Shown piece by piece: positions 29,552 through 42,059 of a stretch of DNA of 64,000 nucleotides. The DNA comes from Nymphaea colorata (Eukaryota; Streptophyta; Magnoliopsida; Nymphaeales; Nymphaeaceae). Each line of letters opens with the position of its first letter. Position 1 is the stretch's first letter. Under the pieces are notes generated by a model, which was not told the DNA's origin, did no database searches, and saw only the letters and a program-made list of their open reading frames with translations. The position numbers and the translations under genes were made by a program. The stretch covers positions 18,615,716-18,679,715 of the forward strand of contig NC_045144.1 in assembly GCF_008831285.2 (NCBI RefSeq). Reading direction: 5' to 3'.

Positions 29552-32149
29552 CCCTCCCTCAAGTTGTGCATGGTTTTGCACCATGTACAACTTGCCTTTT
29601 AGAAACCAGAATCGTTCCTTTGTTAATCCTTTTGTAAATAAGTCTGCAACTTGTTCATCTGTACGAACATAAATAGGCTGAATCTCCTTGTCTTCCACCT
29701 TTTGTCTAACAAAGTGTTGATCAATCTCAATGTGCTTTGTTCGACCATGTTGTACGGGATTAAAGGCAATGTTAATAGCGCTTTGATTATCGCACATTAA
29801 CATTGATGTTTTAATCTTTTCTCCAATGTCTTCTAGCAACTGTCTAACCCATGTAACTTCAGCAGTACCTGCAGCCATGCATCTGTATTCAGCTTCAGTG
29901 CTGGATCTTGCTACTGCCTTTTGCTTTCGACAACTCCAAGACACAAGATTACGTCCAATGAAAATACAAAAACCAGAAATGGACTTTCTTTGATCGGGAT
30001 CTCCAGCCCAATCTGCATCTGTGAATGTCATAAGTTGATGTCCAGTAGTTATATTTTCACTCTTACCATAAACTAAGCCATCTCCTGCTGTCCCTTTAAG
30101 ATATCTTAATATTCTTTTGACAGCATCCATGTGAGTATCTTTAGGTGCATGCATAAATTGAGATACTTGATTCACAGCATATATAATATCTGGTCTAGTA
30201 AATGTAAGATATTGAAGTGCCCCAACAATACTTCGATATTGCGTAGGATCTTCATATAACTCCCCATCTTGAGCACTTAGTCTTTGATTTAGAACACTAG
30301 GAGTTCCAACAGGCTTACAATCAGACATACCTGACTTTTTCAGCAGATCCAACGTGTATTTCTGTTGTGTCAATGTGAGGCGATTATTGTCCCTATCAAT
30401 CTCCACTCCAAGAAAGAATCGTAAATCACCAAGCTCTTTCATTTTGAAGTTTTGCATCATCAAAACTTTAGCTTCTTCTATGTGTTTTTCTGAATTGCCT
30501 GTGATAACAATATCATCAACATATATAAGAAGTAAAGTAAATATGTTTTCCTTTCGATAAATGAAAAGAGAGTGATCTAGAGGACATCTCCGAAAACCAC
30601 ATTCTTGAATCTTGCAAGAGAAACTGTCAAACCACGAACGTGAGGCCTGTTTAAGTCCATAAATAGATTTTCTTAGTTTGCAAACCCATGCATGAGAGTC
30701 TCCTTTCGTGTATCCTGGAGGTTGTTCCATATATACTTCCTCCCTTAAATCACCATGAAGAAAAACATTCTTCACGTCCATTTGATGTAGTCTCCATCCA
30801 TATTCAACTGCCAATGATATAATCACGCGAATTGTTCCCATTTTGATCACAGGGCTGAATGTCTCATCATAATCTTCTCCATATTGTTGTGTAAACCCTT
30901 TTGCTACTAACCTTGCTTTGTGTCTTTCTATGCTGCCGTCAGGTTTGTATTTAATTTTGTATACCCATTTGGAGCCCACTACGTTCTTTTCGTGTGGCCT
31001 CGGAACGATCTCCCATGTTCCACATTCATGCAAGGCATCCATTTCTTCTTTCATAGCCTTTCTCCAATGATGTGATTTTGATGCTTGATCAAATGAAGTA
31101 GGTTCTTCCTCCTTGCCAACTTTTGCCATGAATAACTGAAAATCAAGTGATAAAGAATCATAGCTAACCCACCTGTGAATGGGATGACGAATGCGTTGGG
31201 ATCTTCTAAGGTGGGGCATGTTGTCTTCTTCACTGTGAGCATCTCTGTCCCTTAGTCGTCGACTGTAGATAAGACCCGAATACCGATGTGCATCGTTGCT
31301 CTGTTCTTCATTATTGTTTTCGTGATGACTTGATGACTGTGTTGGATCTTCTTGATTTTCACTTTGAGCCATATCCGACGGTTGTATTGCTCTCTCTGAA
31401 TCTTCACTTTGAGGCACATCATTTTCTATAACAGGATCTGCATTAAATAACTGTGTACTGGTCCAGGGATCATAAGATTCAATGGTCATAGGCATTTCAT
31501 TTGTATTATCAAAACTATGTTCATCAAAAATGACATTTCTTGAAGTTTTGATACGTTTAGTTGTTGGATCATAGCATCGAAAACCTTTATATTCATCAGC
31601 ATATCCAACGAATCTACATTGAATAGCTTTGTCTTGAAACTTGTTCCTCAAGGCAGCATCAACGTGAACATAGCATACACAACCAAAAACCTTCAAGTTC
31701 TTGTAATCAGGTTGTTTGCCTAAGAGTGTAAAATATGGCGATTTAGACATCAAGAGTGTCATAGGCAAACAATTTATTATGTATACAGCAGTATGGAAGG
31801 CTTCAGTCCACAAGGAAATGGGCACATTAGTATCATGCATCATGCTCATGGCGCTTTCAACTATATGTCGATGTTTCCGCTCAACTACACCATTTTGTTG
31901 TGGTGTGTAAGGGCAGGAAATTTGTCTAGTTATCCCTTTTTCACGTAGAAATTCAATAAAATCAAGCGAGGAATATTCTCCCCCTCCATCACATTGAAAA
32001 TGCACCACATTGGATGAAAATTTAGTTTGAATTATGGCATAGAAGTTTCGAAATATGTGAGGTACTTCTGATTTGTGTTTCATGAAGTAAATCCAGGTGA
32101 AACGTGAGTAAGAGTCAATGAATAAGACATAATATCTTGACCCAGACAT
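29546..32149 (-). pseudogene. Copia integrase core, reverse transcriptase and RNase H
   Basis: This is the downstream part of the same polyprotein, in phase with gag, 867 codons from the first internal ATG. Integrase core: YVLFIDSYSRFTW, then FQCDGGGEYSS with the second Asp, then QNGVVERKHR with the Glu. Reverse transcriptase: GSKWVYKIKYKPDG, QMDVKNVFLHGDL, YGLKQASRSW and the catalytic box YVDDIVITGN. RNase H: FTDADWAGDPDQRKSISGF, SSTEAEYR, CDNQSAI and RTKHIEIDQHFVR, ending LEGGC. All active-site residues I can check are present. Without reading through the stop at 32171 this half has no natural start. Confidence 0.93.
29552..29562 (-). other. Copia polypurine tract
   Basis: In element sense GAGGGAGGG lies directly before the 3' LTR. 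It is also translated: the polyprotein ends LEGGC and its TAA stop (29546-29548) lies inside the first bases of the LTR. Confidence 0.85.
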
Positions 32150-32170
32150 GGAATCAATAGGGGCTGGCCC

Positions 32171-33865
32171 TCATACATCAGAAAAAATAGTTTCAAAAGG
32201 TTTGGAAGCCCTTTGATTTATATTATGGAAAGGTAAAACATGACTCTTACAAAGTGCACAACTTGAACATTTTTTGACACTTGAAGTAAGAGGTAAACTT
32301 GATCTTGGAATGAGACTATCTGTGACAAGTTTTTCAATGAAATGTCGACCACAGTGTCCTAGCCGACTATGCCACAAATCAGACTCCAAAAATTGGTTAG
32401 GGCCCCTTACTTTTGATTCAAAATGGCAAGAACTTGGCACTGATGACGCATTATGAGAAAGAGAAAATGTCTTCAATCCTATATCAAAAGTGGATGAATC
32501 CTTGGGTAGACATTCCTTGAGGACGTACATATTCCCTTGACGCTCCCCTCTAGCGAACATTTTCTTCGTTTGGAGGTCCTTGACATAGACAGAAGAAGGT
32601 GTGAATTCAACAGAAGAGCTTGTATCATCAATGAGTTTAGAAATGGATATGATGTTCTTTTTGATATTGGGAGCAAGAACAACATTAGACAGTGATAGAG
32701 ACGAGGATGACAATGGAATATGTGCATTTCCAATATGTGTAATAGGATGAGACTTTCCATCACCTGTTATAATGCAACTTCTACCGTAATGAGGGGATAA
32801 GTTAGTCAATTTACCTGCATTTCCTGTCACATGGGTAGCTGCACCTGAATCCAAGAACCATTCTCCTTGCTCATTTTGCTTTATAGTCATCTTTGAGAAT
32901 GCGGTCATCAATAGCTGTTGCATATCTTCAGCGGTGGATTTAGAACTTTGTCCTCCTTGTTTATAATCATGTCTTACCCCTTTGTTTTTATTTTGAGGAT
33001 TAAACCAACATTGTGCCTTCATGTGTCCTTTCTTGTTGCACTGAAAACAAATTGGTATTTTTCTTGAAGTGTCCAAAGGAGACATACCTTGGTTATGTGG
33101 TGTTGGTAGAATGCCACGACCACCATGGTTGGAGTTCCCATGGCTCTTACCAAACTTTACATTCATAGCCAATACATTTTGGGAGTTCCCTTGATCAGTC
33201 CTTTCAATGACTCTTTTCATATTCATTTCATGTTGGAGAAGTTTACCTTGTAGTTCGTTGAAGGAAGGCAGAACAGGAAGGACCTCAAGAGCTGTAATAA
33301 AAGCATGATAATCATGCCCAAGTCCATTCAAGGTTTGCTGCACCTTTTCCTTATCAGAAATGTTATTCCCTGAGGCAGCAAGTTGGTCTGCGACGGCCTT
33401 AATACGCCCCAAATAATCCATGATAGACGTTGAACCTTTGCTCAAATTCTGAAATTCTTTCTTTAAGTACATAATTCGAGCTTCTGATATTTGGGAAAAG
33501 GTATCAGCAAGGGTTTCCCATAATTCTTCTGCAGTACAATCATCAGAAACTGAAAGTAACACTTGTTGAGATAAAGTGGATAAAATATACGCAACCAGAC
33601 TTTGATCACGTCTCATCCACATAGCATGTTCAGGATTGTTGTCTTCATGAACAGCAATAACTTCTCCTGCCTCATTTTTTATTTCCTGTAAGACGGATAT
33701 TGGTGGAGCCTTTGTTGAACTATCGAGATGTCCAAAGAGGCCTTGACTTCTTATGAAAGGCATGATTTGCCTTTTCCAGATCAGATAATTCTCATGGTTG
33801 AGTTTTTCGGTAATAAGGTGAGGAAGAAAACTTGAGGACATGCTAGAATGCGAAAGGTTTTCCAT
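32171..33865 (-). pseudogene. Copia gag-protease and start of integrase, ended by a premature TGA
   Basis: The likely start is the ATG at 33863-33865 (MENLSHSSMSSS); the same frame is open to 33964 but the extra 33 codons fall in the leader. The order is a UBN2-type gag (LNHENYLIWKRQI), zinc knuckle CFQCNKKGHMKAQC, aspartic protease site WFLDSGAATHVTG, pre-integrase block DLWHSRLGHCGRHFI, and zinc-binding CSSCALCKSH. The frame stops at TGA (32171-32173), two codons after the Asp that corresponds to the first catalytic acidic residue of integrase. The next open frame continues in the same phase, and relatives have a tryptophan codon at this place, so one G-to-A change explains the stop. Confidence 0.93.
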
Positions 33866-34074
33866 GACAGCAGAAAGGAATGGTATATAGGTAGAAGATG
33901 AGAGGGAAAGAAGACACGATATAACAAGATGTGTCCTTGGGTAAGCAAGAAGAAAAAGGAACAAGAATTGCGCAAGAAAAAAGTAAATTCAGGATAGATA
34001 CAAGATGAGAAAAGAGTTCTAACCAGATCAGACCTGTTTGGGCATTTCGTTTGGTAGAGATAACGTAACCTGGC

Positions 34075-34086
34075 GCTCTGATACCT
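34075..34086 (-). other. Copia primer binding site
   Basis: Directly after the 5' LTR in element sense the sequence reads AGGTATCAGAGC. From its second base this matches the complement of the 3' end of initiator methionine tRNA, the usual primer of plant copia elements. The usual first T is an A here. Confidence 0.85.
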
Positions 34087-34507
34087 TGATAGAAATCTAG
34101 CACCAATATCTGTAACCAGAAAACAGCACTCACGCAGGAAGATAGAGATGGAGAGAGAGAGAGGGAGAGAGAGAGAGAGGGAAAGAGAGAATGAAAACAA
34201 GAAGAAACTGAGGAGAAGAAGCCGTAGCCAAAATGGTTTGCACGGCCTCTATTTATAATCCCATTTCCAGAATTCTAAGAGTCTCCAATCGTAGAATCCT
34301 AGGAGATTTCACAAGCTCCAAGGACATTAATTACATCATAGAAACCTAAGAGACTTCACATATAACAAGGATATTAACTACAACATAGAATCCTAGGAGA
34401 CTCTTCACATGTTACAAGGACATTAAATATCTTAACACATTCTACAAGGAGGTGGAATCCTAAGAGACTCCTCTTCAACGTGCTGGTGAAGGATTTATAT
34501 TTTAACA
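34087..34507 (-). repeat. Copia 5' LTR (421 bp), with promoter motifs
   Basis: It is identical to the other LTR except for one base. The TATA-like box TATAAATAG is at 34249-34257, so transcription would run toward lower coordinates. The tandem TAGGATTCTA-type motifs lie upstream of it in U3. Confidence 0.95.
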
Positions 34508-35239
34508 GCAAGTGGCTGTCCAGGATTTTTCTTCTCCTTGTTCAAACTTCGGAAAAAAAGAACTGTGGCCCCTCAGTATTATATGTGTAGCTTTGTAACT
34601 TGAAATTGTTCTTTAGTGGTATCGACACTCATGATTTTGCAGGATGATGACATTAATTTGGTTTCAACTATTAAAAGTGCTGGTCTATATAGGCGCTCAA
34701 GGAAGCTTGATTATGTTTCAGATTTTCTTCCTCCAACTCTAAATGAATTCAGAAGAGCATATGAACCATACAGGTACTTCTGAGACTGTGAGACATCATA
34801 CTATATTTTTTTTTATCAAAAGTGCTTATGTTTACTCACTTATTTCATGACTTGTGATGCCATGGACATAAGGTGGATAGATCATGCCACTAGCCCAGTG
34901 ATGCTTTCAAAATTGGAAAGTGGGAAAATTGTAAGAAGCCTTGATGGAATTCCTCTTGAGGGACCTGTTTTACTTGTTGGCTATCACATGTTGTTTGGTT
35001 GGGAAGTAAGTCCCCTTGTCCGGGAATTCTTAATGAAGGGCATCCTCATTCGAGGCATTGCTCATCCATTCATGTTTGAGAAGAGGACCGAGAAGGTGAT
35101 GCTTGATGAAACACGCTTTGACCCTTTTAGAGCTTTAGGTGCTGTTCCTGTCTCAGCAACTGGCCTTTTCAAGCTACTTTCTCAAAATTCACATGTTCTT
35201 TTATATCCTGGAGGTGTACGTGAAGCTCTTCATCGAAAG

Positions 35240-36777
35240 GTAAGCAACCTCCCTTCTATTAGGAGTTAGGACCATAATGACTCTCTTATGATTTTGTGTT
35301 ATGCTCGTTTTTTCTGGTTATTTGTTGTGGAAAAAGGAAATGTAGTTCTTGTGTAAAAGGCAAAGACAGGACTCTCAACTCATTGCGGTATTCAGCTCCC
35401 TAACTGACATTGAGCCTTCTCAGCTCACTTTTGTGTTATTTGTAACTGGACGTCAGGGTTTGGTGAGCAGAATGAGAAATTAAAATGTATGCTCTGCATA
35501 TAGTGAACCTCCAAACAAAAGCTCTAACATAATGGAAATGTTTATCTAAGTTTTGTATGTCATACAACTTTCTACTAAGTGAACATGCAACAACAAAAAG
35601 CAGCTTCTCTCAATGGCATAGACATCCAAGCAATCTCTTGCATGGTGATATTTCCTGTTAGCAACCTGAGCCCTGTTGCATTCTAAGTTCTAACCTGTTA
35701 GATAGACACAAATGCAGGTCAGACGTGGATAAACATTCTTGATACAGCATGATAATTTTGTGAAACTAGGACAAGCTAAGTAGCTATCCATTATGCATGT
35801 ACGGGTGTGCATATATGTGTTTATCACTGTCACCAACACTGCCAATTTTTTCAAGAAATGTGAAAAAATGGGAAAATAAAGGAAAATACGAAATGAGAAA
35901 AAATTGCAATATCTTGAAAAAAAATGCCAAAATAAATAATCTCATGCCTTTTTATCTTTCTTTTTCTTTTTTCAGAAAAACGATCTTTTAGTATATTATA
36001 AATTTCAATTTTTATAATAAAGTTATTATAAAGCTCAAATTTTTATATTTTGTTTCATTTTTTATATTTCTAGTTTTTTGATTTATTGAGATTTTCCCTA
36101 GAAAACAAACTGCCCATTTAATACCTGAGAAAAACCCTGCTGGTAAAAACCTGGGAACAAATAATTGACAGTGAGATGTGTGTGTGTAGACACATGCACA
36201 CATATCTGATAGATGTTGCAGGGGCCATGGGTGCATGTGCAGACATGTGTTGGCTGAAAGCAAACTAGACATGAATGTATAACGATCTGAAATATAAAAT
36301 CTTCTAACAATAAACAAAAGATAGCAAATGCAAAATAAGAACAAAAAAAATAACATAAAGTTCTCAACGTTGACCATGTTAGATGTCCTGTTGTTCCCTG
36401 TGTTGCTGACGTTGACACAAGAAAGCTCTGCTAAGTAAAGTGCCCCTGTGATACAACTTGCAAGTCATACCGCAATTTCATATGCAATCTTATTTGTCTC
36501 CATTTGTTTCAGAGGCAGAAAACCATAATTTAGCGGAGTGAAAGAACCATAATTTGGCTGAAAGTGACAAATTTCCCATGCTTAGCATGCATGTCCACAT
36601 GATCTTGGTCTTTCAGGATTTGGTGAACTAACTATAACCTGAGACATACAAGCTGGTAAGGCTTGGAATTCTGAAGAAACCTGACCTGCACTTGCTGCAT
36701 GTCATCACTTGCTAAATTCTTAGGGTCTTGATATGTTTTGGCATGCATTTAACTCTGTCAACTCTTGCTGTTTCTAG
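35240..36777 (+). other. Intron of the acyltransferase gene with AT-rich repeat
   Basis: The donor is AAG|GTAAGC and the acceptor TTTCTAG|GGAGAG. The stretch 35860-36160 resembles the AT-rich dispersed repeat (GAGAAAAACCCTGC near 36128). No other gene seen. Confidence 0.5.
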
Positions 36778-36891
36778 GGAGAGGAATATAAGTTGTTTTG
36801 GCCAGAACAGTCCGAATTTGTCAGAATGGCAGCTAGATTTGGAGCAGCAATCGTACCTTTTGCTGCTGTTGGAGAAGACGATCTTTGTGAA

Positions 36892-38429
36892 GTAAGATTT
36901 CCATGATGATGTTTCTACCCGTTCAGTTTTCTGACTCTCAAATTTAAGCTACTAGAATTGATATTTGATGCTGTGCTCTAGCAGATAAATTTGTTTAGCT
37001 GTAAATCTAGTTACATTCAGTTGGCTTATGTGCTGGAATTTTTCTTTATAAAGTTTCTAAAATTTTTCCATACAAGTTTGATACAGGAGAAATCATGGGG
37101 TGAGCAACCTAATTATTAGATTTAAACACCTGTCAAAAGATCTTGACACAAACTTTCTGTCACAGGGTGAGAAACCAAAAAATAAGCAATCTGTGATTGT
37201 CTGTTACAGAGTTTAGAAAACATGTATTTACCTTTAAAGATATTACTTTACAAAAAATAAAGAATCACAAGAGATTTGCTAGTGATTTTTCCCCAATCGT
37301 GGCAAGAATCAGAAGAACCTGTCAGATGAGGAATCACAAAGTAAATAAAACATGGTCTTACTAAGACATGTTTTCAAGACTAAGCATATAAGTGTGCTAG
37401 CCCTAGGTTCTGATTCTTTCATGTTTCACCATGGAAATTTGTAACCATGTTGGGCTGAGACACTTATAGTGTCCTGCAATGCCATTTTATTGAAAAACAA
37501 TTTTGGACATCACCAAATATTTCCTGCTATTACTAAATCTTTTTGTGCATTTTTAAGGATAACTTTCATTAAGGGAAAAGGTTGTGGATAACATATTCCA
37601 ATTGCTACATGCCATATATAGACATACTTTTTTGGTTCAGTGACTTCATGACACTGTCCTTCGTTTCTCTGACTATTCTCAAGAAAAAATGAGGGTGATA
37701 ATGGTGGTTGTGTGGTATTTTTATGTGGTATTTTTATATGCAGTTGCTTCTTGATTATGATGACCTTGTGAGGATACCAACTGTGAAATATTTGATAGAT
37801 GAGCTAAATCGAGATCTAACGAAATTGAGGTATGTGTTCCAGTTCAGTTGAGCATTAACAAACTTGAAATGAATCATCATCATTTCTTGTTTGTCTTAGC
37901 TTCTCGCAAAAATAAGATTGACTGACTTATTCTTTCCTTATCTAGCAGAAAGTAGTTTATGATCTTCATGATCCAACCACTAAGCTGGAGTCTAGTGCAC
38001 ACTAGTTAGTTCAATTTGGATAAATATTTAAAGGGGAGATAATAGCATCTTATAGTTCTTAGGGTTAGTACAGAGTAACAGAACTAATATCCAACTAGTT
38101 CATAATCAAACCTTCTTGCTCTTTTCTTCTTTTCTATGTTTTGTGATTTGGAGGGTGATGGGAGGGGACTGGTTGGGTGCAGATTAGTGATCAGTTGCTT
38201 TCTAACATCTTTATGTCACACTTTTCTCAAGTTTATGGTGCTTCTGTCATGAATGAATTGAATTACACGTTTGATTTAACATATTAAATATGTGAGATAT
38301 GTTGGTATTGTATCATTGTTTTCTTTCATGAAGTTCAGAAGCTCTCTGTGAATTTTTTAAGGTACTCGATTTCAACCTAAGCATTACTTGGTCTAACCTA
38401 TGGTAAAAACTTTGGAACTTCGATAATAG
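36892..38429 (+). other. Introns of the acyltransferase gene, no other content
   Basis: These are the introns on both sides of the 86-bp exon 37744-37829. Splice sites are GAA|GTAAGA, CAG|TTG, AG|GTATGT and ATAG|G. Nothing else recognisable. Confidence 0.55.
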
Positions 38430-38650
38430 GACCGCTGCTGTTGGTGAGTTAGGACAGCAAGCCCTCCATGTCCCTGTGCTTATGCCGAAGATACCTGGTC
38501 GTATGTACTACTTGTTTGGCAAGCCAATTGAAACAAAAGGTATGAGTGTTTCATGTGGTTTTTCTTATCTGCTTAGCCATTTATTTATCTGAAATAATCA
38601 ACTACAATACCGGAAGTTATTAGAGAAATGATATGTGGATTACAAATGCA

Positions 38651-40413
<1,763 letters not shown>

Positions 40414-40441
40414 TTGATTAGTTTTCAGAATTGCTAAATAG

Positions 40442-41552
40442 TTGATGCGCCTACTTAGCTTTTTCAAAAGACTAGAACTATTATCCGGTTCACATCACGA
40501 CTGTCTCTGGTTTTTTTTTTTTTTTTAGGTTAATCAGATTCCCACCCCCACCCCTAAATGGCTTGGGTAATCTTTTTTAGCAACCCAGAAAAAAAATCAT
40601 TAATTTATATTTATGAAATAAAATAAATAAAATTTTAAAAAGAAAGAGTGAAGGAGCAGACACAGCTAGCCACGCATAACAGATATACTAAATATGACCA
40701 CTCAAACAAAAATAACAGCACTTTACTAGTTTTTTTTTTTTGGTGGAGTTTTCGTAGATTAAATTGATCCCGGGCGTTGATAGAGTGATTTGGACGGTTG
40801 CGATGCAATTATTAAAGAGATCATTAATATGGAAGTCGGTTCACTTTTTTTTCTTCTTTTAAAAAAAAATGTTGGCAGATACTAACACGAAACACTTTGG
40901 ATTTAGACATTTCATCCCTACGCGGAACCCGAACCGCTCGAAAGGAACAAACACGCGGGGCGCAACACGAAACAGGGAAGCCGTCGATCATGACTCCCTT
41001 TCCAGATGAACGGTTCCCACATCACCATAACAAGAAGCGATGCGCTATCAACTCACGCGACAGATCGCCCGGGAAGAAAATTTTGATATATAACACCTTT
41101 TTTTTAAAAGAAGAAAAAAAGTGAACCGACTTCCATATTAATGATCTCTTTAATAATTGCATCGCAACCGTCCAAATCACTCTATCAACGCCCGGGATCA
41201 ATTTAAACCAAGAAAACTCCACCAAAAAAAAAAAACTAGTAAAGTGCTGTTATTTTTGTTTGAGTGGCATATTTAGTATATCTGTTGTTATGCGTGACTA
41301 GCTGTGTCTGCTCCTTCACTCTTTCTTTTTAAAATTTTATTTATTTTATTTCATAAATATAAATTAATGATTTTTTTTCTGGGTTGCTAAAAAAGATTAC
41401 CCGAGCCATTTACTCTTCTTTTTTGATTTATTTCATAAATATAAATTAATTATTTTTTTCTGGTCAGTTATTGCTAACACTTGTTAGAACAGTCCTGGTG
41501 TGAACCGGATAATTGTTCTGGTCTTTTGAAAAAGCTAAGTAGGCGCATCAAA
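40442..41552. mobile_element. Fold-back type element with about 430-bp inverted arms
   Basis: The left arm 40442-40869 and right arm 41098-41552 are reverse complements with few differences: TGATGCGCCTACTTAGC at 40444 mirrors the right end at 41535-41550, and GAAGTCGGTTCAC mirrors GTGAACCGACTTC. The right arm has an extra partial internal duplication at about 41410-41510. The 230-bp centre (40870-41097) is GC-richer and codes for nothing recognisable. No target-site duplication is evident, so hAT, Mutator-like and Foldback origins remain open. Confidence 0.75.
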
Positions 41553-41713
41553 CACGAGAATGGTTCTCTGGAATTAATTTAGTGTCTGTTCAAGTTTTCA
41601 GTTGGATAAATATGCAGGAAACTTTTTGCGACTACGTTTCTTTATCACACAAGCAACTCCCTAGAGCAGATGATTTCACTGCTCTAGACTCTTCCCTCTT
41701 TGGTTTCATTCTT

Positions 41714-41952
41714 TTGGGTGAGGAATGGGTATTAATCCCACTGCTTAAAAAAGGCTCGAAGGGCCCTCCATTTTCCTTGCCTCCGGGGTCTTGAGCTGCG
41801 TCGGTGTCAGCGATAGCAACGGTGCACCCTTCAGCTTGGATGTCGTGCCCTACCGCCTTAAGATACAGGAACATAGCGCCTACGAGAATCAAACTAGAGA
41901 CCTGTCTTAGTACAGGCCCCTAGCTCGACCAGCTACGCTATGCCCCTTGAGG
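41714..41952 (-). mobile_element. tRNA-derived SINE with 18-bp target duplication
   Basis: Near-identical 18-bp direct repeats CTCTTTGG[T/C]TTCATTCTT flank the element (41696-41713 and 41953-41970, one mismatch). On the minus strand it begins CCTCAAGGGGCATAGCGTAG. This contains an A-box-like TAGCGTAGCTGG, followed by a B-box-like GTTTGATTCTC at tRNA-like spacing, the internal RNA polymerase III promoter of tRNA-derived SINEs. It is about 239 bp. The long variable duplication is the mark of LINE-type target-primed insertion. The open frames over it are not genes. Confidence 0.8.
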
Positions 41953-41970
41953 CTCTTTGGCTTCATTCTT

Positions 41971-42059
41971 ACATTGAACAATCGACAAGGTTATCTTGAC
42001 ATTGTGGAAAGCATGCACCAAGTCGTATATGTAACAATTAGAGTTCGAAAGATTTAATA
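41971..42059. other. Short spacer, nothing seen
   Basis: Between the SINE and the pararetroviral remnant. No feature recognised. Confidence 0.3.

Larger units (their letters stand above)
29131..34507 (-). mobile_element. Full-length Ty1-copia LTR retrotransposon, 5377 bp, recently inserted
   Basis: Two 421-bp LTRs start TG and end CA and differ by a single base, in the GA-rich tract (A at 29192, G at the matching position in the other LTR). The flanking 5-bp target duplication is GCAAG (29126-29130 and 34508-34512). Reading the minus strand the order is 5' LTR, primer binding site, gag, zinc knuckle, protease, integrase, reverse transcriptase, RNase H, polypurine tract, 3' LTR. Integrase before reverse transcriptase is the copia order. 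It sits in an intron of the acyltransferase gene, opposite to its transcription. The polyprotein has one in-frame stop, so this copy probably cannot move by itself but could be helped in trans. Confidence 0.97.

Noticed and set aside
41582-41892. Two overlapping open frames on opposite strands
   Set aside because: They run across the SINE and its target duplication and have no family support.
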